A DNA stretch of 34,006 nucleotides from Olsenella uli (GCF_901212675.1 NZ_CAAKOQ010000019.1:1-34006); one strand, 5' to 3'; counted from the stretch's first letter, positions 15,363 to 23,540 are shown. The notes: generated by a model not told the origin, from the sequence alone. Numbers and translations: made by a program.

Positions 15363-16003
15363 CACGACCTCCTCCCCAGGCGCTTGAGCGCGTAGGCGAG
15401 CGCGGCCTTGACGCTCGTGGCGCCGGTCTCCTCATGACCCTCGAGGGCCAGCGAGGCCTCCTCGCCCGTGAAGCCCATGGCAAGCAGCGCCTCCGTGACG
15501 TCTGCCTCCACCCCGCCGGCTCCCGCCGCGCCCGTGGCGGCACCCGCACCCGTCGGCACGGCAGCCGTGAGCGAGGCCAGGCCCGCAAGCGTGGGGTCCT
15601 TGGCAAACACGCCCTCGAGCTCGAGCAGGAGGCGCCCGGCGAGCTTCTTGCCCACACCGGGCACCGTCGCCATCATCTGGCTGTCCTCCCCGGCGACGAC
15701 GCCGGCAAGCTGGGACGGCGTGAACGTGGAGAGAACCGAGAGCGCGAGCTTGGGGCCCACGCCCGAGATGGCGCACAGCCTGTCGAAGAGGGCCCGCTCC
15801 TCGCGCGACGAGAAGCCGAAGAGCGTCATGGCGTCCTCGCGCACCTGCAGGCGGGCCAGAAGCGTCACCCCCGGCGTGCCCGAGGCCGGCAGGGACGCCG
15901 CCGTCACGGCCGAGACGCCCAGTTCGTAGCCGACACCGCCCACGTCGAGCACGACATGGGAAGCCGTGAGCTCCACCAGGGTTCCCGTGAGTTGAACGAT
16001 CAT
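15362..16003 (-). CDS. ruvA: Holliday junction-binding protein RuvA
   Basis: 213 residues. Domain I is MIVQLTGTLVELTASHVVLD with the OB-fold pattern; domain II has the helix-hairpin-helix signatures FDRLCAISGVGPKLALSVLS and ATVPGVGKKLAGRLLLEL, and the C-terminal domain III (about 160-213) binds RuvB. The linker between II and III is long and Gly/Ala-rich (PTGAGAATGAAGAGG). RuvA clamps the junction in a tetramer. Its TGA overlaps the ruvB start by one base, and GAAGGGG precedes its ATG. Operon order is ruvC-ruvA-ruvB. Confidence 0.95.
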   Translation of the reverse strand: MIVQLTGTLVELTASHVVLDVGGVGYELGVSAVTAASLPASGTPGVTLLARLQVREDAMTLFGFSSREERALFDRLCAISGVGPKLALSVLSTFTPSQLAGVVAGEDSQMMATVPGVGKKLAGRLLLELEGVFAKDPTLAGLASLTAAVPTGAGAATGAAGAGGVEADVTEALLAMGFTGEEASLALEGHEETGATSVKAALAYALKRLGRRS

Positions 16004-16044
16004 GCCCAGCCCCTTCGTCTCCGGTCTTGCGCCGCCTTGGGCGG

Positions 16045-16088
16045 CCGTGCCTGCGGGGACCCGCCCCCTATCCGTGCCTGCGGGGACC
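16045..16088. repeat. 17-bp direct repeat between ruvC and ruvA
   Basis: CCGTGCCTGCGGGGACC occurs at 16045-16061 and 16072-16088, 27 nt apart. The second copy reaches the last base of the ruvC stop codon. The origin looks like a slippage duplication. The copies are identical, which makes it recent or constrained. No function is apparent. Confidence 0.6.
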
Positions 16089-16663
16089 TACTCCCCCGCC
16101 CTCCTGTCGTGCTCGCTCGACGCCGCCGCGCTCGCCCGCGCCGCCACGAGCGCCCGCGCCGCCGCGCCGCCATGCGCGGCGGAGACGAGAAACGTGCGCG
16201 ACAGGTTGGCGTGGCACACGGCCGCCGCGAGGGCGTCCGCGCAGTGGTCCGGCCTGGGGTCGTGGTCGAGCGCGAGGACGTTTCTCACCATGAAGGTGAC
16301 CTGGCGCTTGTCGGCCGCGCCCGTGCCAACGACGGCCTGCTTGATCTGCATGGGCGTGTAGCTGCCAACGTCGACCCCGCACTGGGCGCACGCCACGAGC
16401 GCCGCGCCCCTCGCCTGCGCCGTGAGGATGGCCGAGCGCGTGTTCTGGCCAAAGTAGATGTCCTCGATGGCCACGCTCGTGGGGCCGTAGCGCCCGATGA
16501 CCTCCGAGATCTGGGAGCAGATGGTTCCCAGTCTGAGGTTGAGCGCCTCGTCCGCCTCGGTGTGGATGCAGCCGTAGGCCCGCGCGCGCATGACGGAGCC
16601 GCGCGTCTCGATGACGCCCCAGCCGGTGTTTGCCAGACCCGGGTCGATGCCGATGAGGACCAT
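16088..16663 (-). CDS. ruvC: Crossover junction endodeoxyribonuclease RuvC
   Basis: 191 residues from ATG 16663, which has GGGAGGC upstream; the longer frame has no better start. RuvC resolves Holliday junctions after RuvAB. Catalytic acidic residues are in IGIDPGLANTGWGVIE (D7), AIEDIYFG (E), and the C-terminal HDPRPDHCADALAAAVCH (two Asp and His). The Ser/Ala-rich tail beyond residue 165 is longer than needed. It lies 84 nt upstream of ruvA and is probably part of the same transcript. Confidence 0.95.
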   Translation of the reverse strand: MVLIGIDPGLANTGWGVIETRGSVMRARAYGCIHTEADEALNLRLGTICSQISEVIGRYGPTSVAIEDIYFGQNTRSAILTAQARGAALVACAQCGVDVGSYTPMQIKQAVVGTGAADKRQVTFMVRNVLALDHDPRPDHCADALAAAVCHANLSRTFLVSAAHGGAAARALVAARASAAASSEHDRRAGE

Positions 16664-16761
16664 GCGCGCCTCCCTCGCGTGGGCGGGACCGAACCCCGGC
16701 CCCGAGACTACGAACGTGCGTTCTAGTCTACCATGAGAGGGGAGGTTGCGCCAGCGCGGAC

Positions 16762-18633
16762 CTAGTTGTCCGAGAACATCCCGCTTGGCCACAGGCCGTC
16801 ACCGCCGGCGGCCCCAGGGTCCTCCCCCTCGCCGGACGCCTCGGAGCGCAGGCGCCTGCCGTCAGAGAGGTCCTTGAGGTATCCCATCACCTCGGAGACG
16901 CGCTCGGGGTCGAGCGCCTCCTCCAGGGGCGACTCCTCGGCCGAGCTCGCCTCGCCCGCAAGCTCGCGCAGGGCGTCGGCGATCTCGTCGGCGCGCGGGT
17001 CGTCCGCGAGGTCTCGCCCGTGGTCCACCCAGGCATCCGTGACGGGCGAGGCGAGCTCGGCAAACGAGCATGCCGACACGATCGGGTAGCGCGGGCCCGA
17101 GCGGCGGACGGCCTCGTTGCCCTTGATGCGGGCAAGCAGCCGCCGCGCCCCCTCTGCCCCGAGCTTCCCGGCAGAGAGTCCGGCCAGCCCAAGGCCGCGC
17201 TCGACGTGCATGAGCAGCATCGCGTCGAGCTCGCCCACCCTGAGCTCGTCGGACGTGGCGACCTCCTCGAGCCCCAGCCCCTCGGGCACGCGGATGCGCG
17301 CAAGCGAGCGCGCGGGGATGACCGATGACACCATGTTGCGCCGCCGGGCCAGCCGCGCGACGTCGGAGCGGTACACGTCGCCAAAGGGGGCAAACGCGCC
17401 GGCCGTGGCCACGGGCTCACCACTCACACCCACCGCGAGCTCGGTCTTGTCGGCCGCGCTCAAGGCAAGCCTGCCCTCCGAGGCCGCCTGGGCGAACAGC
17501 CGCGCCCGCACGAGCCCGCGCCCGAGCGCCTCGGCGTCAACGTCGCCGCCCACGAGGTCTGCCGCACGCGCGAGGTCGCGCACGGAGAGCTCGTCGACGT
17601 CGCGGATGCGCAGCGCCCGCACGAGCTCGCGCGCATCCTTGAGCGCGTCTCCCTCGGCGCACACGAGCGCGCTCACGCGCAGGGGCCCCACGGCGTCGAC
17701 GGCAAGCGACGCCAGGGCGGCCGTGCCAAGCCCGCCGTCCACCGCAAGCGTCACGCCCGCGAGGCCGCGCTTGTCCACCTGGTCGCGAAGCGCCAGCGAG
17801 CAGGCGTCCCACAGCATGCGCTCGCGGTCGAAGGAGGGGGCGTCGACGGGGTCTGCGAGCGGGCCCTCGCCCATGACGTCGATATCGCAGACGAGCAGGT
17901 CCTCCACGAAGGAGGGCGCCACCGCCGCAAGCTCGCCCCACGGTGCCATCACGAAGCTGCCGCCCGCGTACACCGAGTCCTCGTAGCCACCCACGGCACC
18001 GGCCGCCACCAGCCAGGAGTTGGCGTCGGAGGCGTCCTGCGTAAAGCAGCCGTCAGACACGGAGGGGGCAAGGCACGTGGCGACATCGTCGGTGCCGAAC
18101 CCGTCCACCGGGATGTGGCAGACGATGTCGGCCGAGACGTCGCCCGAGGCAAACGCGTCGAGGTCGTCGAAGGTGAGGGCGAGGCCCACGTCGACGCCGC
18201 CCACCGAGATGCACGCCGGGCGGCCGAAGGGCAGCTGCGCGGGTGCGTCGGCGGACTTGGCCCGCGCCGAGTCGCCGTCCGGGACGGCCGAGCCGAGGGC
18301 CCCCAGCCAGCTCGCGAGCACCACGGGAAGCACGGTGCCGTCGCGCACGTAGGCGACGTCGACGCCGGGGTTGGCGCCCAGCCCCATCATGAACGGCACG
18401 AGGGCGGGCACGCACAGGCGCTCGGCAAGCTTGCCCAGCGCCTCGGTCACGTCGAAGACGTAGCCCTCCTGCTCGGAGAGGCCCATGGGGTCGGGACCCA
18501 TGAGCGTGGGCGCCGGGTAGACGAGCAGGTCGGCCCCCGCGGCCGCCGCGCGCTCGCCGTAGAGTCCCATGGCATCGATGGTCGCGGCAAAGTCGCCGGC
18601 CCTCGTGTTCATCTGTGCGATGGCAATCCTCAT
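16762..18633 (-). CDS. NAD+ synthetase-like protein with degenerate glutaminase and synthetase active sites
   Basis: 623 residues from ATG 18633 (GAGGAGG 5 nt upstream). The two-domain layout is that of glutamine-dependent NAD+ synthetase. The N-terminal half begins MRIAIAQMNTRAGDFAATID like a nitrilase-fold glutaminase, and the C-terminal half has DKTELAVG, FGDVYRSDVARLARRRN and VGELDAMLLMHVERG, as in NadE. The key residues are gone: the nitrilase Glu site reads YPAPTLMG (normally PE), the Cys site VGLALTFDDLD (normally ICED), no catalytic Lys is visible, and the ATP-binding SGGxDS reads DGGLGT. It is therefore likely catalytically dead or repurposed. It sits between ruvC and dfx. Confidence 0.85.
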   Translation of the reverse strand: MRIAIAQMNTRAGDFAATIDAMGLYGERAAAAGADLLVYPAPTLMGPDPMGLSEQEGYVFDVTEALGKLAERLCVPALVPFMMGLGANPGVDVAYVRDGTVLPVVLASWLGALGSAVPDGDSARAKSADAPAQLPFGRPACISVGGVDVGLALTFDDLDAFASGDVSADIVCHIPVDGFGTDDVATCLAPSVSDGCFTQDASDANSWLVAAGAVGGYEDSVYAGGSFVMAPWGELAAVAPSFVEDLLVCDIDVMGEGPLADPVDAPSFDRERMLWDACSLALRDQVDKRGLAGVTLAVDGGLGTAALASLAVDAVGPLRVSALVCAEGDALKDARELVRALRIRDVDELSVRDLARAADLVGGDVDAEALGRGLVRARLFAQAASEGRLALSAADKTELAVGVSGEPVATAGAFAPFGDVYRSDVARLARRRNMVSSVIPARSLARIRVPEGLGLEEVATSDELRVGELDAMLLMHVERGLGLAGLSAGKLGAEGARRLLARIKGNEAVRRSGPRYPIVSACSFAELASPVTDAWVDHGRDLADDPRADEIADALRELAGEASSAEESPLEEALDPERVSEVMGYLKDLSDGRRLRSEASGEGEDPGAAGGDGLWPSGMFSDN

Positions 18634-18652
18634 GGGACCTCCTCGGACGAAA

Positions 18653-18687
18653 AGGCGGGCACCGGGCAAAGCGCCCGATACCCGCCT
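18653..18687 (-). terminator. Intrinsic terminator after dfx
   Basis: AGGCGGG / CCCGCCT arms enclose an inner GGGC / GCCC stem. On the minus strand the structure ends in TTTTCG. It lies 27 nt after the dfx stop and 20 nt before the NAD+ synthetase-like gene, so the latter is expressed by read-through or its own promoter. Confidence 0.75.
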
Positions 18688-18713
18688 ACGATAGCAGCTC
18701 GCTGAGAGCGGCA

Positions 18714-19100
18714 CTAGGCCGTGTACTCGGCCTTCCACAGGCCGTGGAGGTTGCAGTACTCATAGACCGTCGCGTTCTCGGACGGCTTGCAGAACGTGGC
18801 CTCGGGGGCGTCGCCCGGCTTGAGGTACTTGAAGGCGACGGAGCCGTCGGCGCGCTCGAGGGCGATGAACTGGATGGAGTGCTCGTCGAGCATCGGGTGA
18901 GCGACCTCGCCGACCTTGACGACGAGCTTGTTGCCGTCGACGGACAGAGCCGGGACGTGCTTCTCGGTGGCGGCGTCGGTGGTGTTGGCCTTGAGCTCGA
19001 CCATGGGCTCGCCACAGCAGGACGGGTTGCAGGCACCGTCGACGACCTTGTAGACGACCTCGCCGCACTTGGCGCACTTGAAGAACTTGAGCTCGGACAT
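18714..19100 (-). CDS. dfx: Superoxide reductase (desulfoferrodoxin, class I type)
   Basis: 128 residues. The N-terminal desulforedoxin-like domain has C9-x-x-C12 and the CCGEPM pair that binds the first iron. The C-terminal domain has the [Fe(His)4Cys] ligands: His in EKHVPA, His in EVAHPM, His in DEHSI, and Cys and His in EYCNLHGLW. Superoxide reductase reduces superoxide to hydrogen peroxide without releasing oxygen, using rubredoxin as donor, in the cytoplasm. It fits the neighbouring NADH oxidase as oxygen defence of an anaerobe. The ATG at 19100 follows AGAGAGGAAAAC. An extended -10 promoter lies about 190 nt upstream. Confidence 0.95.
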   Translation of the reverse strand: MSELKFFKCAKCGEVVYKVVDGACNPSCCGEPMVELKANTTDAATEKHVPALSVDGNKLVVKVGEVAHPMLDEHSIQFIALERADGSVAFKYLKPGDAPEATFCKPSENATVYEYCNLHGLWKAEYTA

Positions 19101-19299
19101 GCGTTTTCCTCTCTCTTGGCGGGACGGGCCCGCGCGGGCCGCCTCCCCGGGCGACCCAACCCTTTATCGTGTTCCCATTTGCGCGGCACCTCATGCGCGG
19201 GGCGCGGCTTCTGCGGAGCCGGACTCGCGAGGAGGGCCAGCACGCGGACGGCTGCCGTCGGCGGACGTCAATGCGCGTGGCCGCACAAATGATATTGAG

Positions 19300-19308
19300 A
19301 TTGTAGCA
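19300..19308 (-). promoter_or_regulatory. Extended -10 promoter of dfx
   Basis: On the minus strand TGCTACAAT matches an extended -10 element (TGn plus TACAAT). No convincing -35 is visible, as is usual for extended -10 promoters. The predicted start near 19293 gives a 5' leader of about 190 nt in front of dfx, long enough for regulation. Confidence 0.5.
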
Positions 19309-19383
19309 TTTATGACGCCGAGCGGGGTCAGTGCCAGGCCGCACACTGCGGCCCACGGGAGACAGCCAGGAGCCAGCCCGGGG

Positions 19384-19457
19384 ATGTGACAAATCATCCG
19401 GAAAAAAAGAGTCACACGAATGGGGCGTGACGCGAAAATGTGACAAATCATCCGGAA
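19384..19457 (+). repeat. Two exact copies of a 20-bp intergenic repeat (ATGTGACAAATCATCCGGAA)
   Basis: Copies lie at 19384-19403 and 19438-19457, 54 bp apart, between the divergent dfx and nox genes. TGTGAC boxes also follow (19463-19468, in both strands nearby as gtcac and gtgac). A distant relative, TGACAAACCCGTCCGG, is at 23906-23921. The layout suggests a short mobile or regulatory repeat family. The gap around it (19101-19632) holds the dfx promoter and otherwise no gene. Confidence 0.65.
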
Positions 19458-19632
19458 GGAAATGTGACGGGGTGAACCGTCCAGCCGCCCGATTGGTGCC
19501 CCTCACCGACTGGGCATATCGTTGTCGTAGCGTGAATGTTGAAATATGCCATCAGCAGGATGCCATATCGCGCACACGTCGCACTGCACCTCACGCGCAG
19601 GTACGTGCCAAACCGAAAGGGGATCTTCGACC

Positions 19633-21015
19633 ATGACCACCGCCGCTATCGTCGGCTGCACGCACGCCGGAACCTTCGCAGCCTCCCAGCTCCTCACCGC
19701 CCACCCCGACTGGACCGTCCACGTCTTCGAGCGCAACGACTCGCTGTCGTTCCTCTCCTGCGGCATCGCCCTTTGGGTGGGCGGCCACGTGAGCGACCCC
19801 AAGCGCATGTTCTACTCGAGTCCCGAGGCCCTGTCCAAGCTGGGCGCGCGCATGCACATGCGCACCGACGTCCTCGAGGTCAACGTGGCCGACAAGACCC
19901 TCAAGGCCCGCGACCTCGAGAGCGGCGAGGTCTCCAACTACACCTTCGACAAGCTGTTCGTGACCACCGGCTCCAAGCCGGTCGAGCCGCCCATCAAGGG
20001 CCTCAAGGAGTGCCTCGAGGGCGAGCAGGTGGTCTTCGCCAAGAACTGGGGCCACGGCCTCGAGATCAAGAACCGCGCCAAGACGGCCAAGGAGGTCGCG
20101 GTCATCGGCGCCGGCTACATCGGCAGCGAGCTCGCCGAGCAGTTCAGCGAGATCGGCGTGCACGCCACGCTCATCGACGGCCTGCCGCGCGTGCTGGCCA
20201 AGAACTTCGATGAGCCCATCTGCGGCGAGGTGGCCAAGGCGTTCGAGGACCACGGCGTGACGCTCGCGACGGACCAGTTCGTCCAGGAGTTCCGCCCCGA
20301 CGCAGACGGTGCAGGCGTCACCGTCGTCACCACCAAGGGCGAGTGCCACGTGGAGTTCGCCATCCTGGGCGCTGGCTTCCTGCCGCGCACCGACCTGTTC
20401 GCGGGCCAGCTCAAGATGCTCAAGAACGGTGCCATCGAGACCGACGAGTACATGCGCGCCTACCTGGCCGGCCATGACGAGCCCACCAACGACGTGCTGG
20501 TGGCGGGCGACGCGGCATGCATCCGCTACAACCCCACGGGCACCTACGACTACATCCCGCTGGCCACCAACGCCGTGCGCCAGGCCATCGTGGCGGCCGC
20601 CAACGTGGAGGGCCCGGTCATCGCGAGCATGGGCACGCAGGCCACGAGCGCCGTGCAGCTCTACGACCTGTCGCTTGCCGCCACCGGCCTCACGCTGGGC
20701 GGTGCCGAGGCGCGCGGGCTCAAGCTCCGCTCCACCACGCTCGTGCAGGACTACCGCCCCGACTTCATGCTCACCACGACGCCGGTCACGGCCACGCTCG
20801 TCTGGGATCCCGAGACGCGCCTCGTGAAGGGCGCCCAGTTCCTGAGCAAGCAGCCCGACGTGGGCCAGGCCGCCAACGCCGTCTCCATCGCCATCCAAGC
20901 CGGCTTCACGATCGACCAGCTTGCCGGCGTCGACCTCCTGTTCCAGCCCAACTTCTCGCAGCCGGTCAACTACATCGGCGCCCTGGCCATGCAGGCCGTG
21001 GCCGAGCAGGGCTAG
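19633..21015 (+). CDS. nox: Water-forming NADH oxidase (FAD-dependent)
   Basis: 460 residues from ATG 19633, preceded by AAAGGGGA; the open frame extends upstream without a better start. It reduces oxygen to water with NADH and so regenerates NAD+ and removes oxygen. The redox-active cysteine C43 is in SFLSCGIALW, where the family keeps a single Cys. The FAD site AAIVGCTHAG is followed by the NADH Rossmann motif VAVIGAGYIGSELAEQ near 157-172 and the second FAD motif VLVAGDAACIRYN. The C-terminal dimerisation domain is complete. It is distinct from NADH peroxidase only by sequence; that alternative is less likely. Confidence 0.9.
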   Translation: MTTAAIVGCTHAGTFAASQLLTAHPDWTVHVFERNDSLSFLSCGIALWVGGHVSDPKRMFYSSPEALSKLGARMHMRTDVLEVNVADKTLKARDLESGEVSNYTFDKLFVTTGSKPVEPPIKGLKECLEGEQVVFAKNWGHGLEIKNRAKTAKEVAVIGAGYIGSELAEQFSEIGVHATLIDGLPRVLAKNFDEPICGEVAKAFEDHGVTLATDQFVQEFRPDADGAGVTVVTTKGECHVEFAILGAGFLPRTDLFAGQLKMLKNGAIETDEYMRAYLAGHDEPTNDVLVAGDAACIRYNPTGTYDYIPLATNAVRQAIVAAANVEGPVIASMGTQATSAVQLYDLSLAATGLTLGGAEARGLKLRSTTLVQDYRPDFMLTTTPVTATLVWDPETRLVKGAQFLSKQPDVGQAANAVSIAIQAGFTIDQLAGVDLLFQPNFSQPVNYIGALAMQAVAEQG

Positions 21016-21060
21016 AGGCAAGGAACGACGGGGAACACCCGTCACAGGCGTCACCTGACA

Positions 21061-21094
21061 GGCGGCGGGCATCCATCCCAGGATGCCCGCCGCC
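21061..21094 (+). terminator. Terminator of nox
   Basis: 14-bp perfect stem GGCGGCGGGCATCC / GGATGCCCGCCGCC with a 6-nt loop, 45 nt after the nox stop. The following bases are CCTTGC, so the T-tract is weak, but the stem is very stable. Confidence 0.7.
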
Positions 21095-21259
21095 CCTTGC
21101 ATTGCGCCAACCTTCGTGTTGGCACGTAGCCGCGGCAATGGCTCGCCCTTCGGCGCAGCATCCCACTTCGTCTCGGCACAAGCGACGCCCCCGGAAAAGG
21201 CATGGTGCAGCCTCCCCCTTACCCCAGCGCCCTTGCCCGCAGCCTCAAGTTATTACATA

Positions 21260-21288
21260 ATTCACTTATGCATACTGCATTAGTGAAT
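21260..21288. promoter_or_regulatory. Near-perfect 29-bp palindrome upstream of the ATPase gene
   Basis: 13-bp arms ATTCACTTATGCA and TGCATTAGTGAAT around TAC, with a single mismatch. It lies in an AT-rich island of GC-rich DNA, 14 nt before the ATPase ATG. It could be an operator overlapping the promoter or an RNA hairpin covering the 5' leader. TTATTACATAATTC just upstream contains plausible promoter hexamers. Confidence 0.6.
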
Positions 21289-21302
21289 GTTAAGGAGCGG
21301 AG

Positions 21303-22715
21303 ATGTTTGTCGGGCGCACGGAGGAGCTGGCCAAGCTCGAGCGACTGTATCGAAAGGGCAGCTTCCAGATGGTGGTGGTCTATGGCCGCAGGCGCGTGGG
21401 AAAGACCGCCCTCATCAGGCGCTTCGGCGAAGGGAAGGAGCTCCTCTACTTCACGGCACTCGACCAGTCTGACAAGGACAACCTCGCCGACTTCAGCCTC
21501 GCCGTCTACGAGTTCTTTGGGGCCCCACTGGCCACGGGACAATTCCTGAGCTGGAAGGACGCCTTCGACTACCTCGCCGAGAAGGCGACCGAGAGGCGGT
21601 TCGTCCTCGCGTTCGACGAGTTTCCCTACGCCGCGAGCCGCAGCGAGTCCCTTCCGTCGGTTCTCCAGATCGCCATAGACCACAAGCTCAAGGACACCGG
21701 CCTCTACCTCATTCTGTGCGGTAGCGACCAGGGGTTCATGGAGAGCGAGGTACTGGGACGCAAGAGCCCGCTCTACGGCAGGCGCACGGCTCAGCTCAAG
21801 CTGACACAGCTCGACTACCTCGAGGTCGCGCAGATGTTGCCAGCCCGTGACGCTGACGAGCTGTTCCGCTACTACGGTTGCTTTGGCGGCGTTCCCTATT
21901 ACCTGGAGCAGATAGACCCTGAGCTCACGCTCGTAGAGAACCTCAGAGCCCTGTACTTCGATCCCACGGGCTTTCTCTATGACGAACCATACGGCCTGCT
22001 TCGTCAGGAGTTCAGGGAGCCTGCGCTCTACAACTCGATACTTCGCGCCATTGCCGAGGGCGCCAACCGACCGTCACTCATGGCGGATAAGACCGGCATA
22101 GAGGTTGCGACGCTTCCCCGATACCTGAAGTCGCTCTGCTCCCTGGAGATCATCGAGAAGATCGTTCCGTTTGGGGAGAACCCCGAGCGAAGCCGCAAGG
22201 GGATCTACCGCATCCGAGATGCCTGCTACGACTTCTGGTTTCACTTCGTCATGGCGCGAACCTCTGAGATTGAGCTTGGGATGGGAGGCTCCATCGCCTC
22301 AAGAATCATGGGCGGCGCCCTGAGCACGTACCTAGGCCACAGGTTCGAGGACCTCTGTAGGCAGTGGCTGATCGCGCAGGCCCGCACGGGGCGGCTCCCC
22401 CTGTCGGCCACCCTTGTGGGGGCTTGGTGGGGAGCCGCCCCAGATCTGCGCGAGCAGACGGACATCGATGTGCTGGCCGCGGATCCGGATGGCAAGGACA
22501 TGCTCATCGGAGAGTGCAAGTACCGGGAGTCCTTCGATGAGAGCCTCGAACTCGATGACCTGGCCAGGAAGCGAGACATCGTGAAGGGATATCACGCGAC
22601 GGACCTGTACCTCTTCACGAAGCACGAGGTCTCCGCTGCGACTCGCTCGAAGTATGCTGCCCAGTCAGATGTCCACTTCGTCAGCCTCGAGGACATGTAT
22701 CGGGACCACCAGTGA
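21303..22715 (+). CDS. AAA-type ATPase with C-terminal DUF234/PD-(D/E)xK domain
   Basis: 470 residues. The N-terminal P-loop domain has FVGRTEELAKLERLYRKGSF, the Walker A motif GRRRVGKTALIRRF and Walker B FVLAFDEFPY; it is followed by a winged-helix region (TGIEVATLPRYLKSLCSLEI). The C-terminal part has IDVLAADPDGKDMLIGECKY with Asp...Glu-x-Lys, the nuclease-like core of DUF234. Such ATPases are widespread, of unknown function, and are often carried by mobile DNA. Start ATG 21303 follows AAGGAG. The upstream palindrome suggests tight control. Neighbours to the right are unrelated and on the other strand. Confidence 0.88.
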   Translation: MFVGRTEELAKLERLYRKGSFQMVVVYGRRRVGKTALIRRFGEGKELLYFTALDQSDKDNLADFSLAVYEFFGAPLATGQFLSWKDAFDYLAEKATERRFVLAFDEFPYAASRSESLPSVLQIAIDHKLKDTGLYLILCGSDQGFMESEVLGRKSPLYGRRTAQLKLTQLDYLEVAQMLPARDADELFRYYGCFGGVPYYLEQIDPELTLVENLRALYFDPTGFLYDEPYGLLRQEFREPALYNSILRAIAEGANRPSLMADKTGIEVATLPRYLKSLCSLEIIEKIVPFGENPERSRKGIYRIRDACYDFWFHFVMARTSEIELGMGGSIASRIMGGALSTYLGHRFEDLCRQWLIAQARTGRLPLSATLVGAWWGAAPDLREQTDIDVLAADPDGKDMLIGECKYRESFDESLELDDLARKRDIVKGYHATDLYLFTKHEVSAATRSKYAAQSDVHFVSLEDMYRDHQ

Positions 22716-22742
22716 CTCGAGCAGGCCACGAGGCTCAAGGAC

Positions 22743-23081
22743 CTACCGAGCGATGGCCACCGTGAGCAGCATCTTGAAGGCGGTCACGGCGCGGACGGCG
22801 TGCGGGGCGCCTGCGGGGATCACGATGGCCTCGCCGGCGCCGACCTGGTGCGGGGCGCCGTTGATGGTGATCTCGGCCGTGCCCTCCTGCACGAAGACCA
22901 TGGCGTCGCCCGGAGCGGAGTGGCTCGACATCCCCTCGCCCTCGTCGATGGCAAAGAGCGTCACCTTGCAGCCGGGCGTCTGCGCGAGCGTGAGGCTGTT
23001 CACGCGGCCGGGCTCCACCTCCACGAGGCCCTTGGGCGCAAAGACCTGCTCCTTCTCGACGTTCTTGATGAGCTCGCTCAT
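22743..23081 (-). CDS. Cupin-domain protein 1
   Basis: 112 residues, a single cupin barrel. Cupin motif 1 is represented by EGMSSHSAPGDAMVFVQEG (His and Glu-type ligands partly altered) and motif 2 by GEAIVIPAGAPHAV, with the His of motif 2 kept. Small cupins of this kind bind a metal and can be isomerases, dioxygenases or sensors; the substrate is unknown. It follows cupin 2 by 110 nt and is probably transcribed with it. The 15 nt before its start are identical to those before dfx. Confidence 0.88.
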   Translation of the reverse strand: MSELIKNVEKEQVFAPKGLVEVEPGRVNSLTLAQTPGCKVTLFAIDEGEGMSSHSAPGDAMVFVQEGTAEITINGAPHQVGAGEAIVIPAGAPHAVRAVTAFKMLLTVAIAR

Positions 23082-23192
23082 GGGTGTTCCTCTCTCTTGG
23101 CCGGTCGTGCCGGCATGTTGGCGTTGTGTGGGCGCTTGCGCTGGGCACGCCGCGCGAATGGGGCGACAGCAGGCCGCCCGTGCTTCGCAAGG

Positions 23193-23540
23193 CTAGTCCG
23201 CAGGCACCGTGACCTGCAGCATCTTGAACGGCGCGCCCGCGCCCTCGACGGCGTGCCCCTCGCCCGCCGGCACGCGCAGGGCGTCTCCCGTGCCAAGGGC
23301 GGCGCGCCCGCCGTCCGGCCAGGTCACGACCATCGAGCCCTCGACGCACAGGTAGAGCGTGTCGCCCCCATAGCGCTCCTCGCTCACCGACTCGCCGGCC
23401 GCGAAGGCGAAGAGCGTGGCCGAGAGGCCCGCCTCGAGCCCACCGCGCAGAAGCGACATGCTCGAGACCTGGCCCGCATGGCAGGTGACGAGGCTGGCGA
23501 GGGGCGCGGCCGCGCCCGTGGGAAGGTTGCGTAGTTCCAT
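23193..23540 (-). CDS. Cupin-domain protein 2
   Basis: 115 residues from ATG 23540; the larger open frame here has a nonsense N terminus, and the ATG is preceded by GAGGGAGGACC. Cupin motif 1 reads GESVSEERYGGDTLYLCVEG, with Glu residues where the first motif usually holds His-x-His, and motif 2 reads GDALRVPAGEGHAVEG with the conserved His. The protein resembles cupin 1 in order and length (both end ...FKMLLTV / FKMLQVTV), which suggests a tandem duplication. The function is unknown. Confidence 0.88.
   Translation of the reverse strand: MELRNLPTGAAAPLASLVTCHAGQVSSMSLLRGGLEAGLSATLFAFAAGESVSEERYGGDTLYLCVEGSMVVTWPDGGRAALGTGDALRVPAGEGHAVEGAGAPFKMLQVTVPAD

Larger units (their letters stand above)
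19121..19632. other. Divergent intergenic region between dfx and nox
   Basis: About 510 nt without a believable gene. Contents from left to right: the dfx leader, an AT-rich patch with the dfx extended -10 promoter (19300-19308), two 20-bp repeats, and an AT-rich patch near 19,515-19,560 where the nox promoter is expected (TTGTCG then TATGCC 17 nt later, a weak match). Confidence 0.4.

Noticed and set aside
19384..19457. CRISPR array
   Set aside because: Only two 20-bp repeats with a 34-bp spacer, no further repeats, no cas gene.
19591..21138. Minus-strand open frame of 515 codons opposite nox
   Set aside because: Antisense to a fully conserved gene; no homology-like features.
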